NCBI RefSeq assembly: GCF_026210795.1
Contig: NC_089453.1
Span: forward strand, 2,978,501-3,042,500
DNA: 64,000 bases
Reading direction: 5' to 3'
Origin: Rhizophagus irregularis
Taxonomy: Eukaryota > Glomeromycota > Glomeromycetes > Glomerales > Glomeraceae
Positions 34,881 to 46,870 of this stretch are shown piece after piece. A program made the translations under genes and the position numbers. The notes below the pieces were generated by a model. It had not been told where the DNA came from. It made no database searches and saw nothing but the letters and a program-made list of their open reading frames with translations. How positions within the stretch are numbered: the first letter of the stretch is position 1; every line of letters begins with the position of its first letter.

Positions 34881-36586
34881 TAACGTGATAATGTTAACGA
34901 TGACACGACAACGTATGCTTAATATAGAAATTCGGTTAAATTATTTCGTACCGAAAATCATTTTGGGTTAAATCTTTTCATGTGGGTTAAATCATTTTCA
35001 TGAAATCATTTCGATTTTGGGTTATTTCACTGAAAATCATTTTGGGTTAAATCATTTTCATTTCGATTTTGGGTTATTTCACCGAAAATCATTTCACCGA
35101 ATTTCAATTTTTTTACTGTAAATTTGATAATCCATAATTTATTAATTTAATATTTATCACCGTTTTCAAAATGATGTACGCAGTTAAATTTGAATAAAAA
35201 AAGAAGAAAACCGAAAACTGGACGAAAACTGGACGAAATATGGACAAAAAACGGATGAAAACTGGGCGAATGTTGGTATTCGAATATACAATCACAAATA
35301 AACTGCGTACACCATTTTGAAAATGGTCGATAATAGTTTTTTATTGTGAAAATAACATAGCAGAATTTTATTAATATGAATCGTTTTTTACCACTCATAT
35401 AAATAAAGTGAGATGACAAAATTCTCTAATAAAGAAGACCATTATTGGGCTTTCTTCGAGGAATAGCTCACAATATTTCATTTTAATTAATTTATATAAT
35501 TTATTCATTTTATGTATTAAAAGCATTAAGCATAAGTTTTTATTTGTTTTCATTTATAGAATTTCTATAATACAGTATATATAAGTATTTTGATTATAAG
35601 CAAAGCATTAAATATTATGAAATTATATGTTAAGTATAGAAAACAGCTAAATAAATAACATTTTACAATAAAACTTATTTATAATGATCTATTTTTTTTT
35701 GTATTTTTATTACAGAGAAATAATCCTGTCGGTGAAAGTAAACAACTGTAGGTGAAATGACTCCGTCGGTGAAATGACTGTCGGTATTCGGTAAGTTGAT
35801 TGTCGATTAGATGATTTTCGGTGAAATAAATGCGTCCCACCCGTAACACGACTAACACGTCGTATCATTAGTTATACATTTTATCATATAAATTATCAAA
35901 TACAATAAGAAATTTTGCAACATAAAGGCGATTAAAAAGTATTGAAAAGCATTATAAATAAATGGTTTAGAAGGTATAATATATCCCTGTACATAATTTA
36001 TGATTGAAAAAAAAATTTTGAAGTTAAACCGTCAAAATACAAACTTTTAATTTTAGATTTTAAATAATCATATTTTTTTTAAACATGTAAATTAAAGAAA
36101 CATTTTTTTCTTCTTTTGCGCAAAGATTTTTTATTACGTACTTTATGGATTTTTAATTTTTTCTTTTGATTAAGAAATTTAAATACATTTTAAATATAGA
36201 AGGTTAGTACAGTAGATCAACTAAGCTAACTATATTATAATCCACGAATGAATATAAAAATAGAGACTCTAATTAATAAATTATATAATCGAATAAATAA
36301 AAGATAATATATATTGAATAAATTGAAATAAGTAATAAATAAAATAAACATTCATCTTCAAGTTTTGCTAACATTAACTATTTTAATCGAAGAAAAAATT
36401 TTTAATTTCTAAATCCGCAGGAAGGCGATAAAAAATTTTTGAAGAAGAAAGGATAGCGATATATAATCTACTATTGACTTGACAAATTGGGAGTCTATTG
36501 AATAACTAATATAGTCAAGAACTATGAAGCGGCATAGTTCAACTGACCAATTGAACACAAAAGCTTATCTGTGTCACTTTCATACT
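34881..36586. other. Non-coding interval with direct and inverted repeats
   Basis: At 34930-35100 the phrases GGGTTAAATCATTTTCAT and TTTCACCGAAAATCATTT repeat. Their complements recur near 35720-35830 (GGTGAAATGACT, GATTTTCGGTGAAATAA), suggesting one element of about 0.9 kb with a smaller one inside (35154-35334). The rest is AT-rich without genes. Confidence 0.45.
35154..35334. mobile_element. About 180-bp MITE with TTATCRCC ends
   Basis: Inverted arms of about 32 bp contain TTTTCAAAATG and GTACGCAGTT. The terminal TTATCRCCGTTTTCAA-like sequence is similar to that of the element at 43217-44005, so the two may share a transposase. Confidence 0.6.
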
Positions 36587-38918
36587 GCAAATGATTAACT
36601 TTTTTATTTTTATTTTATTTTATTTTTAAGATATAGACTCGACTGGGGTCGAACGCTAAATAGGAATAAACATGGTCTAAAAGATCAATAAATTCTAAGC
36701 TAGTGATTTACCCAACCTCTCAGGAGAAGCCTGAAGGGGTCGTCTTGCCCATTATTCTATAGAACAATCAAGCATAACCTGGAGTCTAAAACGGACTATC
36801 AATTTTTCAAAACCAGTAAAAAAAGAACGAGAAAATAAAAAAAAGGAAAAACTAAAAATACAAGGGAAAGGAACAAAACGTAACAAAAGGTAAGTTCAAG
36901 TATATCACTGGAATCCGTATTTTTCTTTTGTCATAAAGACACCACACGTAAATACTGTCAGGTGTGGAATGGTGCATTATTTGAAGGTCCGGTGTTGTTG
37001 TACTCAATCAAGTGAGTTAATCATGTGACGGCGTAGGCGGGAATTCCACAACGGAAGGTCCTTCACTAGCCGAGAAGTAAGTAATGTCGCTCATGGTAGT
37101 GTACGAATCATTGTCCGGGGGAGGTGTACGCCGGAAATAGAGGTTCGAATCATTAAAGATTTGTTGATCCTTCTTTTTGATGTGGTAAGAAACGTTAGGA
37201 GGTGATTGTATACAATTCATCATGACGAATTTGGCATGATGTTGGCGGTATAGCTCAACCGCTTTGGAATAACCGTAATTGTATTGGGGGATCGAACTGA
37301 CATTATAGTGTCGTCTAATATTATAATCAAACAGGTTAATATTATACGTATCGTAATAATATGTACGCTGGTCTCCAACAAAACCAGCAGGTAGAGGAGG
37401 TAATTGTTTCTTGAGACGGTTGCGTTTTTTAGTGCGACGGATCCAATTTTTGATCCTTTGACATGCGCGTATTTGATTATAGTGCCTAAGACCGTTAGGC
37501 GAATTTTTGAAAGCGTCAGAAAGTTGTGTAGGTGCACGTCCTATGTAACGATCCGGGAGATGGTGGATGGTTTTAAAAACCATCTGTCCAGGGGAGTTAG
37601 GAAGTAAACGAGGTAGGATAGTCTGGTTGGAGTGGTTACGTCTGAGTGTAGACGTAATTAATCTATTCCATCGTGCCTGCTGTTGAGGTGAACGAACCGC
37701 ATCGAAACGTAACGTGCGGTATTGTTTGTAATATGGTTGAACCGTTTTGTTATCAATGCTAGGTAAATTTAAATCAACTGAGCGAAATCGTTTAAATTGA
37801 ACGACATAGCTAAGGCCGAGGCGATTAGAATGAATTTCTTTGTGGTTCTTTTTATTCTTGTGATGTCGGTTTACCGTACGGTTAAACTGTTCAGCGTAGA
37901 ACCTAGGCTCTACTGGATGACGGGTAGTAGTATGCGAGACCTGTCGGATCTGTTTGGGATGAGCTCCGCAACGCCAACGATTATTTGATTGTACGAAGGC
38001 AGGGGGGTGGATACATAGTGAGCCCACATTCTCACCAGGTGCAAAATATAGCGTGCCGCAAGGGAAATAAAAACCCAGGTAGATCACGTGGGGGCCGCAG
38101 CTGAACCGGATAAATGTTTTAGTTTTTCTATCGTTATTATCAGTCGATTCTAATCGATATCGTAGTGCTAGGAGTTTTTCTTTTAATAAATGGCGTAAAC
38201 GGTTAAAGTATTTGTTCACAGCATCCTTGTGAAATTGTCTATTTAAAGAAAAGACAAATGTGAGGTAGATTCCTAAAATGTAATTTAAATTTGGTTTGTT
38301 AGATGTAGATCGAAATGTATGACGATGATTTTTTGATAATTCAATATCATTGGTGTAAATCAGGTATTTGTCAATTTCCGTAAGAGGAAGATCGGCTTTT
38401 TCAGACAGCCGAAGAAGGTAATATCGTCCTTTTCTAGTATTGTACAAAGTTCCACTGCCACGAGTGTCACATGACAGGTAGGGCGAAAGCTTGGAAATTC
38501 TCATGGAAATGTTAAAAAATTTTGTAATAGGTTTGTAAAGACGTAAAATAGCCTGTGAAACAGGCGGAGGGGTAGTAGAGTCGGGTGAAGAGTCCATAGG
38601 CCGAGCTTGAGAAGGCTTTGTGAGTTTATGTCAGAGGAAGAGTGGTACTTCATAAAAAGACCGGTAAAAAAAAATTTGTTCCAACTTTTAACACGCAGGA
38701 CAACAGGGCAAGGAAAATGGACAAGTGACTCGAGAAAAGTAAATAATAAGGTAATAATAAAGTGAGTGTGAAAGTGTGGTAAGGTGGGAAAACTCTAACG
38801 AGACTAGACGGAGACAAACGTTTTTGTAAAATTTAAAAAAATTAACGCACGACGTTGTCAAAAAATTTATTCCTGAATTTTGTGGGAAAGAGTTTTTTCA
38901 AGTCGCAAATGATTAACT
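36587..38918 (-). mobile_element. LINE-style insertion carrying a single 526-aa ORF
   Basis: GCAAATGATTAACT occurs at 36587-36600 and 38905-38918 as a perfect 14-bp target duplication. The minus-strand 3' end closes with AAAATAAAATAAAATAAAAA. The 2304-bp body has clearly higher GC than its surroundings. It holds one ORF, roughly 300 bp of 5' and 420 bp of 3' untranslated sequence, and no reverse transcriptase or endonuclease. It is a non-autonomous element or a retrocopied gene moved by a LINE. Confidence 0.8.
37017..38597 (-). CDS. Unrecognised 526-aa basic protein on a retroposed element
   Basis: Intact frame from ATG (MDSSPDSTTPPPVSQAILRL) to the stop at 37017. It is Arg, Lys, His and Tyr rich. 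One segment has paired Cys/Gly motifs (FSCGPHVIYLGFYFPCG, then GSLCIHPPAF and WRCGAHP), followed by His/Arg-rich stretches and a strongly basic run (RRTKKRNRLKKQLPP). The C-terminus is acidic and Pro/Ser rich (SASEGPSVVEFPPTP). Composition suggests nucleic-acid binding, as in LINE ORF1 proteins, but no RRM, CCHC knuckle or reverse transcriptase is visible. No signal peptide. An intact frame in an inserted copy implies recent insertion or selection. Function not assigned. Confidence 0.7.
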   Translation of the reverse strand: MDSSPDSTTPPPVSQAILRLYKPITKFFNISMRISKLSPYLSCDTRGSGTLYNTRKGRYYLLRLSEKADLPLTEIDKYLIYTNDIELSKNHRHTFRSTSNKPNLNYILGIYLTFVFSLNRQFHKDAVNKYFNRLRHLLKEKLLALRYRLESTDNNDRKTKTFIRFSCGPHVIYLGFYFPCGTLYFAPGENVGSLCIHPPAFVQSNNRWRCGAHPKQIRQVSHTTTRHPVEPRFYAEQFNRTVNRHHKNKKNHKEIHSNRLGLSYVVQFKRFRSVDLNLPSIDNKTVQPYYKQYRTLRFDAVRSPQQQARWNRLITSTLRRNHSNQTILPRLLPNSPGQMVFKTIHHLPDRYIGRAPTQLSDAFKNSPNGLRHYNQIRACQRIKNWIRRTKKRNRLKKQLPPLPAGFVGDQRTYYYDTYNINLFDYNIRRHYNVSSIPQYNYGYSKAVELYRQHHAKFVMMNCIQSPPNVSYHIKKKDQQIFNDSNLYFRRTPPPDNDSYTTMSDITYFSASEGPSVVEFPPTPSHD

Positions 38919-39500
38919 ATTTTTAATAAGTACCGAAATTTTAATAAAAAGGTTAATCACGTGTTTATTTAACGCTCCCTGGTGATACCCGTAATAACCC
39001 GTTTATTTCATGGGGAGTTGGGGTTTTTTTCCCTGAAAGAGAAAAAATTTATAAATAATATGTATGATAAGTTATAATTAACTACGAAAATAATTTTTTT
39101 CTTTTAAAAAAAAAAAAGACCAAACTTCCACATTTTATATTAATACATATTTTTTAAATATAATATTGGTTCAATCTAAAGTCAATGTCTTCATTTCTGT
39201 TTGCATAAGCATTTATATATTAATTCAATATCTTGTAAGGTAAATAAAATAATCATGCTTTTTGAAGCGTGAATCTTCGAAGAGTCCAAATCATATGTGA
39301 TGCATTCATACGTTATCTTGTTTCTTGTCCTCTGAAGATTTTCATTAACTCAAATTATTTCGTGTAAATTATAACTTTAATTTGTTACTACAAGTATTGG
39401 AGATCCTAAATTCCACGAAACTTTGAATATTAGTTGATATTGGATATATTGGATATAAACCGAACGTTCCCTTTCTGCAAAATAAATAAATAAATAAATC
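38919..39500. other. Non-coding interval
   Basis: AT-rich sequence ending in a TAAA microsatellite at about 39480-39498. Nothing recognised. Confidence 0.35.
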
Positions 39501-39812
39501 TTACTTCGCTCTTTTTTTAAGAATAAATATTTTTGGCAATAATTTCTTACATTAGATTATCGTCTGCAATATACAATTTAGACTTTACTGACCTAAAAAA
39601 ATTAAATTATAATCACTTGATGTCATGATATAAAATTATTAGTACGAAAAATCAAATTATTATTATTATTATTATTATTTTTGAGCGACCGTACTAATTT
39701 GTATTACCGTACTGTACTGTACTAATACACTCAGCATTCCGATAAGTTCGTACTAAAGACTCCGTTTTACTTGACTTTCCATATTAAATTTATTATACAC
39801 GAACTTATAAAC
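39501..39812 (+). repeat. Direct repeat, left copy
   Basis: About 310 bp from TTACTTCGCTC to GAACTTATAAAC recur at 46871-47207 with high similarity in the same orientation. This copy has an expanded ATT microsatellite (about 39656-39680). The ends are not TG...CA, so they do not look like LTRs. Confidence 0.75.
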
Positions 39813-40082
39813 TCATATGAATAAAAAGATGTATATAAAGGTAAATACGTCATGATTAGGTAATTAAAAGCTACAATATAACCATACGTATTGATATTGT
39901 TGAGTAATTGATTTAATTGATTGCAGATATTGATATCATTTATACTTTTTCTATGATCATTGTACAACAAAAAAAAATAATATTTATACAGTTCTTTTCT
40001 TTTTTTTTAATACATGTCTCTCCTCCATCTCTTTCATACTTTTTTTATAAATACTTTCTTTTCAAATAGATATCTAACAAAT
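39813..40082. other. Non-coding spacer
   Basis: AT-rich sequence; the open frame at 39767-39970 (-) overlaps the repeat and is unsupported. Confidence 0.3.
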
Positions 40083-40395
40083 ACCTTTTTTTCACACGCA
40101 AATAAATACCTTTTTTTTTACGCGCAAGTGAATACCTTTTTTTCACGCGTAAGTAAATATCTTTTTTTCACGCGCAAGAGAAATACCTTTTGTTTCACGC
40201 GCAAATAAATACTTTTTTTCACGCGCAAGTAAATACCTTTTTTTTCACGCGCAAATAAATACAATAAATACCTTTTTTTTCACGCGCAAGTAAATACCTT
40301 TTTTTCACGCGTAAGTAAATACCTTTTTTTTCACGCGCAAATAAATACCTTTTTTTCACGCACAAGTAATTTTTTTCACGCGCAAGTAAATACTA
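40083..40395 (+). repeat. CACGCGCAA minisatellite
   Basis: About 13 imperfect copies of a 23-26 bp unit, roughly TTTTTTTCACGCGCAAGTAA plus ATACC. The conserved CACGCGYAA core is far more GC-rich than the linkers. It ends immediately before a candidate start codon. Confidence 0.88.
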
Positions 40396-40397
40396 AG

Positions 40398-40752
40398 ATG
40401 GAAAAAAAAGATAAATCAACATCAAGAACTGTATTTACTGTCTTTGGACAACATATGGGTAATGAGTTTCATAAACTTGTTTGTAAGTGAAAAACCATTC
40501 TAAATACTCCCGTCAGTTTAGACGTTTTGTGGTTCTTGCCAAATTTGGTACCTACTGTATTTACGATACTGCAATTTTATTACTGTTATCATTCTTCCTT
40601 TAGTTACGCATCGCGCTCCGAAAAACACCTTTATTCACGCTCTAGCTTCTGGTTCCGTTTCTTCTCATTCTCCTGCGGATCCCTCTTCTACTACTAGAGC
40701 TCCTTCGATAGGGGACAAGCTAACACTAAACAAGGCTAGGTCATATCATTAA
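40398..40752 (+). CDS. Possible two-exon small gene (77 aa)
   Basis: Exon 1 is 40398-40482 (MEKKDKSTSRTVFTVFG onward), intron 40483-40603 with GTAAGT donor and TTTAG acceptor, exon 2 40604-40752. Phases agree, and exon 2 has markedly higher GC and Ser/Pro-rich protein-like composition (SGSVSSHSPADPSSTTRAPS) before TAA. A further good donor (GTGGTAAGT) follows the stop, so the transcript may continue. No homology recognised; the call rests on splice signals and composition only. Confidence 0.4.
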
Positions 40753-40754
40753 GT

Positions 40755-41165
40755 GGTAAGTATAATTATAATAGTTCGCCGGATGGACGTATGTGTAGGT
40801 GTAACACAGCAGGGTTCACTGAAAGTCTTCCGGATGGTGAACTGTCATAATTGACATAGGGGTTTATGTGCTCGTAGTACGTACCATTTGCTACAGGCTA
40901 GTAGCCATCTGCTTTGGTGCACGAAGTCGTAGCTACAATGATGCCATATAGGTGATCCCCAAGCTGATCCATATGGAAGGGAAGGCCAGGTTCCCGTTGG
41001 AAATGACACATATCTCCTATGCCATGTCACTTACTTAGTAATTGTTATTGAATACTATATGAGTCCATTTACCATAGATCCTATGATGGCCACATGGGTG
41101 TCCTGGGGTTCCCTGCTTAGGCATAATTAACAGGGTGGTAAACCTCATATGGTATGAGGTGATAG
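40755..41165. other. GC-rich non-coding block of unknown nature
   Basis: About 410 bp stand out against AT-rich surroundings. No frame is convincing (the 61-codon minus frame at 40845-41030 is Trp/His rich and atypical). The word TCCGGATGG occurs twice within about 60 bp. It starts at a strong GTAAGT and is followed by TTTTGTAG near 41198, so it could be an intron-hosted RNA or part of an unrecognised repeat. Confidence 0.4.
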
Positions 41166-43216
41166 TGACTAAAAAATTTTGTAAATTTTGTAGGGCATGT
41201 ATCAATTCATTTTTTCTTTAAAATAGGTGTCTTAACGTTGGCGCCAGGTGAAATTCTTACTTCTTATGCAATTATGGTTATTAATCAGGGTAATTCTGAA
41301 GGGCAGTTGAAGATGTGAACTGGAATATAGATTTTTACTCCCATAGACAAATAGAACTTTTCAATTATAGAGTTTTTCTTCTCTTTTTAGTTTTATTTTT
41401 GGGTTTTTTTTCTTTTTATTTTTGTTGTTTTCTTTTTTCCTTTTAATTATAGATTTTACTATTTTTTCTTTTCCGTTTCTCATTCTGTTTGAGGTTACAT
41501 TTAATATCGACTTAAATATGTAGCTTTTTATTTAAATAAAAAATAAGATAATGATATCTTTATAATTAATTGGATTTGAAAATGTATATGAGCGTATGAA
41601 GATATAATGCTATATAGTGCGTATATATGATAATAAAGTACACAGACATAATTGTATTAATGTAAAAAATATATAAACAATGGCTATCATCAAGATATGA
41701 CTAAAATATATTTATTCTTTATTTTAGAATTTAAGCTGTATGTAATAACTCTATTCATATAAGAAAAAAAAATTATTTCGTAAATGTAGAAATATATTTC
41801 ATGAAAAAATTTTCAATAATTCAGGTTTGAATACTCTATATCGTTCTTTTTCTTCTTTTAAAATAAACATTCCATTAAACTAGTTAAACAATATTCTTGA
41901 ATATACCAACTTGTAGTATAAATAGATATGGTAATAATTAAAGCCTTAAATTCTTTGATTAAATATACACAAAAATCCATAATGTATCTGAAGAATTGTT
42001 AATCATGGCTGATTCAAATGATGTGACTTGTATAAAGTGAATAAGTGAATAAGTGAAACGAAAAAATTTGAAAAGATATAATAAAGCAACAAGGATTTTA
42101 AATTAAATCATTTTATTAAATGAATAATATAAGTATTTAAAAATATGAATACTTACTAACTCATTTAAAAAATGTTTTCTGATAGTATATTGAAAATACA
42201 CTTATTTGAACCCAATTTGTACGATATATGATGCTATTTCCTTTACATGTGTAAACTAAGAATGTGTTTATAGATTTAAAAATTTAACCAGGTGATATTA
42301 TTATTATGAAATAATCTTTTGTAGATTAAATGAAAAAATATCCTCAAAAGTGTAGTAATGTCAGTTGTATTTACTAATATTGAAAAATCATATTACTTTC
42401 GTACTTTTCGTTAAAAAAAAAGAAAATTTAATTATTTTTTGTTTTATTAATTGTAATCATAATTATATATCAACATTATGGTTATTAGTTCTATTTTTAT
42501 TAATAAAAAATTTATTTTTTATTTTTATTTTTTTCTAATTGAAAAAAAAATTTACTTTGTTAATTTGATTGTTAAATTGGATCTGTCCACATGATCGCTT
42601 TTCATAATAATTCCGCAGCTGATTTTTATTTATTAAAAAAATTTACCTATCACACTAATTAGAAACCGTAATAAATACCTGTTTTGTTGTTATTAGAAAT
42701 TTTCGATTCTCCCTAGTAAAATCCTGGTGCCTAAAATTTTGAGAGGATTTTTTTTTTTCATCATGTGGGAAAATCCAAAAAACTGAAAAATATTGTTTTT
42801 AAAAAAAAGAAATTTCGTCTGATAATTTTTTTTTAAAAAAACAATGACGATTCCTAAAAGACAATGATAAGAAGAATTCATTGTCACGATTAAATTATTA
42901 TTATAGCTTAATAAATTTTTATATTATATTTTTTTTATTACATTTACTTTAGTTTCATTTCGTATCTACGCCAATCATTTATGCAGCCTAATAAGCCAAA
43001 TGAAAACCTAAAAAACTGTAGCACCAGGGCGCAGACACATGATATTAGACGATCCACTTTTTTATGCAGGGTATGGTCAATACTTTTTTTTATAGATATC
43101 AAGAGTTCACGTTTAAAGGAGAGTTAGGACTATAAAATGTAAAGTATATGAAATGTGATTTATTTTGAACTTGTCATTTCAATAAAATCATGACATTCGA
43201 ATTTATAATAAATATA
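41166..43216. other. Non-coding interval
   Basis: A short open frame at about 41228-41320 (ending EGQLKM) could be a further exon after the GC-rich block. The rest is AT-rich with no gene or element that I can support. Confidence 0.35.
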
Positions 43217-44005
43217 TTATCGCCGTTTTCAATTTAGTGCGACCCCTAATTGTGTAACCAGATGTAAATCTAATTTGATTTCCCCGATTTCCTCTATTTT
43301 TTTTCAATTGCTTCTAATAAAAGTTTTTTGTTAAATTCATTTCTTGTAAATTTCCCAAGATTTCATAAACTTTTTATGACAAACTATACACTTGCAAAGT
43401 TATAAGTATGATATTTACCAGGTAAGAGTTGGGTTTCAAATTATGAAGTTTTACAGATTTCCTTCGATTTTCTTTTTATGCAAAAAGTTGTCTTAAAAGT
43501 TATACTTTCGAATAAAAATATTACTTTTATTTAATTATATAAAGTTAAACAAATGCTAATTAAGTATTTTTTTCATTTATATTTTAATAGGTTTAAGTTT
43601 TATTGAACAAACTATATATTTCACATAATTTATGCTTTAATTAGTATTATGTATATTTAAATGGTTATAACTATGTATAGTCATGTCAGATTAGGATAAT
43701 TTTAAAGTATTAGGACAAGCTTTGTTTGTTCTTTCAGAATATTAAAAATTATTTTAATTGAATCACAGGAAACATAGTTATTAATTTTTAAAATTGTACT
43801 TTTTTTCTTTTTTTTTTTCGTTCGAAATTAATCACGTGATACAGTTAATTTTATTGGCCATCAATAATTTCTCACTGTATGATCGCGTCATAACAATAAT
43901 TTTATTGGCTTTTAATGTTGATCATCACGTGAAAAATCTGAAAACCCGATTTCCTATAACATGATGAAAATTAGGGGGTCGCACTAAATTGAAAACAGCG
44001 ATAAT
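43217..44005. mobile_element. About 790-bp element with 34-bp inverted ends
   Basis: TTATCGCCGTTTTCAATTTA plus GTGCGACCCC at the left is inverted at the right with one substitution and one extra base. No transposase inside. The ends resemble those of 35154-35334. Confidence 0.7.
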
Positions 44006-45290
44006 TCAATAATATTGGATTTATCAAGTAATTAGCAAAAAATCTATGTTACAACCTAATAAAGGCCATGTGATTTAAATATCTTCGTTTATTGCAAGTT
44101 GATGATAAATTAACTTGTAAACAATCTATAATTTAATAAGTAAACTTACAAGATTTGTAATATTAATCAATGAAAACTAATAAATACGATGAATAATACA
44201 TAATTAATAAAAAAAAGCAGTAATTTATATGATGTAATAACAGTTTAGTAAAATTCCAGAAAGAAAAAATCAAAAAAATAAAATAAAAAATAACAAAAAA
44301 TGCTTATGCCTTTTTCCAATTTATTCCAATTTTTAATTTTAAATATGATATGTTATTGCTCGTGGTGATTGTCACACCTCACATCATGTTTTTTAAATCC
44401 TATTCATCATGAATCTCCAGTGCAATAAATGGAAAAATATGAAATGAGAAAAGTTTACAGAAAAAATGATAAAAATTATAAGTTTTATTATGCAATTTAT
44501 GAGAACTTGAGAATCTTAATGAAACTGCTTTTTAATAATTACTTGAGAAGCCAATTTATAGGGAATTCTATAAAATGGTTACATTATTTTGAATGAGATA
44601 CTCAATTTTTCTGAATTTGTGGCAGATTTCAACAATAAATCAGTTATTCTATTAATAATATGAAATTGAATTCCATTTTTTTTTTTGAAATGAATAATCT
44701 TGCCAAATTTCTCATGTTGGTAGGTTTACAAATGGTCTATTATAATGAGTCAGGTATTGTGAATGGATTTTGTAATAAATTACTATCAGTTAAAAATTCT
44801 TTTTAGAAAACATTTATTGGCAAATAAAACAGAGGAGTTTTTTTATCCAATGAGAATATTTAATTCAACAATAACTAAAATAAATAATACAAAATAATAG
44901 AAAGAATAGAAAATACTGCCAGCACATGTTTGCTTTGTTAAAATTTAATAACCTGTTAGTGTTATATAAATAAAATTCCTGATTTATTTTTTAATAATGC
45001 CAATAGATCATTATTTATTTTTCGGAAATTTTTCTAAATTTTTTTCTAATAATAACATTGATTTGTAATTATAGACACAATTAGGCAATATATATAAACT
45101 ATAAAAGCTTTAAAAGCTTACCATCCAAACTTTCATATTGTTTGAGTTTGCACTAATCATTTGATTTGTAATCATGGACATGATTAAACAAGATATATAA
45201 AGGCTTAAAGGCTTACATAATTGCTTAATAACCTATACTTTTATAAAAAAGAACCAAAAAAACTGATTTCTAAATATCTTCATCTTCAAC
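44006..45290. other. Non-coding interval
   Basis: AT-rich sequence with a short repeated phrase around 45070-45220 (two copies of a region with ATATATAAA and AAAGGCTTA). No gene seen. Confidence 0.35.
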
Positions 45291-46505
45291 TTATTCAAAA
45301 TTTTCAAGAAATCAACTTCTGTCAAATGATGTTTGTTCACGGAATTCATGAACCATATATTAGATATAACAGTAAGTTCTAAACTTGCAATCTATAGTAA
45401 TTTTCATTTAGGTCTCAAGCCAACTTCAACTTAGCTCTCATCATGTACAGTACTTGGAATCTTGAACAAACTGGTCGTATAGAGAATTTTTGGAGCAGAA
45501 CCATAACACCATAGTTGCCATATTCCAATTCAAATTGAGATGATCTTGATATTTCCTGGTCCTGCAATTTTTGATGGAGGCACAAAAGTTAAGCCAAGGT
45601 TTTGCTGAGTTGGAAAAAAAGGTGCATTTTTTTATTTTATAGAGAGTGGTTAATTCCTAGTTGGCTCTCATCCTGACTTAGAAAAATTACCACGCACTGT
45701 TACTGATAACCACTTGAGTTTTAGGTGTATGGCTGGGCACCCAAACTTTGTCATTGGTAAAAGACTGTTATTCCTTATCACTAAATAAAAAAGATGGTGC
45801 ACTATTAACCTTACTTTTTTTCAAACAGGTAGAATCAGAGTGGAACAGAAATGGTTTGCAGTAATACTAGAAATGTATAATTAAACAACTTAAAAGGCTA
45901 AGTAATTAGTGATGCAATGATTGTATAAATAATAATAATTAATTAATCAACTAAATTTTTATTATAGATTTCTGAATATTAAAGGGGTTCACGTACAAAA
46001 TTATTTTTCATGAAAGTCCTAACTGTATTCCAGAGGAGTTTAATCCTCAAAACTTTATTTTTGCAGAATTTGTAAAGAGGAAATACTATCTATCTTTATA
46101 ACTATGTTCATTGTGAATGCACTAAGCTTGCACTGGCATCTACACTGGTAGCTGGACGAAGAGAAAAATGAAAGATTATCCTGGAAGGGGATAATACAAA
46201 TGCCCAGAAAAGATGAGGGTACTGAAATACATCAGACTGCATTATGTCTTTGATATCTTTTACTGTACATTGATAAAAAGATACTATTACAGACAGGGAT
46301 AATGATCTCACATCTTGGCAGTACAAGTAATGATGAATTGAAAGCATTTATCACTGAAGTTTTTAGCATGAGGGCTGCAGAACATATTATTAAGTGGTTA
46401 CATCTAACCAGTAATGGATGTATTCCTGATGTCCTTTTACAGGAAATGATATATTATCAGGAGGATGATGAAATAGATGGTATTGAGTCTCTAGATCCAG
46501 ACTAG
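45291..46505 (+). pseudogene. Degenerate unrecognised gene
   Basis: Protein-like stretches in changing frames include LALIMYSTWNLEQTGRIENF, SHPDLEKLPRTVTDNHLSF, CMAGHPNFVIGKRLLF, then after a possible intron RIRVEQKWFAVILEMYN, and CTKLALASTLVAGRREK. The last part is an open frame of 67 codons at 46302-46505 (HLGSTSNDELKAFI onward, ending EIDGIESLDPD). Stops and frame changes show decay. It could be an old transposase or host gene; I do not recognise it. Confidence 0.4.
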
Positions 46506-46870
46506 CTTAGTTTAATTTATTTATGAATAAAGAATATTTTTACAATAAATATTTTATGACTATCATTATTAATAAAGTTAATAAATGACTAGCAGTCACA
46601 CAATGAGTTTGTTTAAATAGAAAAATTTAGTATTACTAAGTATATTAAAGATGGTTACAGTAGTCTTTTATTTATAATTAGGATTTAATATGGTAATAAT
46701 TAGCTAACAGAAAAAAATAAAATAAATATGTATTAAATTATATTTATAATATTAGATACAGTATTTACAGTAATGTAGCTATTTATATTAATGATTTGAC
46801 ATTTGAGTGTAAAATGAAATTAATTAATTTTTTAGAAGTATTTTGAAAAAACTTTATTATGAAAATACTC
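46506..46870. other. Non-coding spacer
   Basis: AT-rich; nothing recognised. Confidence 0.3.

Noticed and set aside
40014-40208. 64-codon frame with FFSR and NTFF repeats
   Set aside because: Translation of the minisatellite.
40845-41030. 61-codon minus-strand frame in the GC-rich block
   Set aside because: Very Trp/His rich, no conservation evidence; typical of chance frames in GC-richer non-coding DNA.
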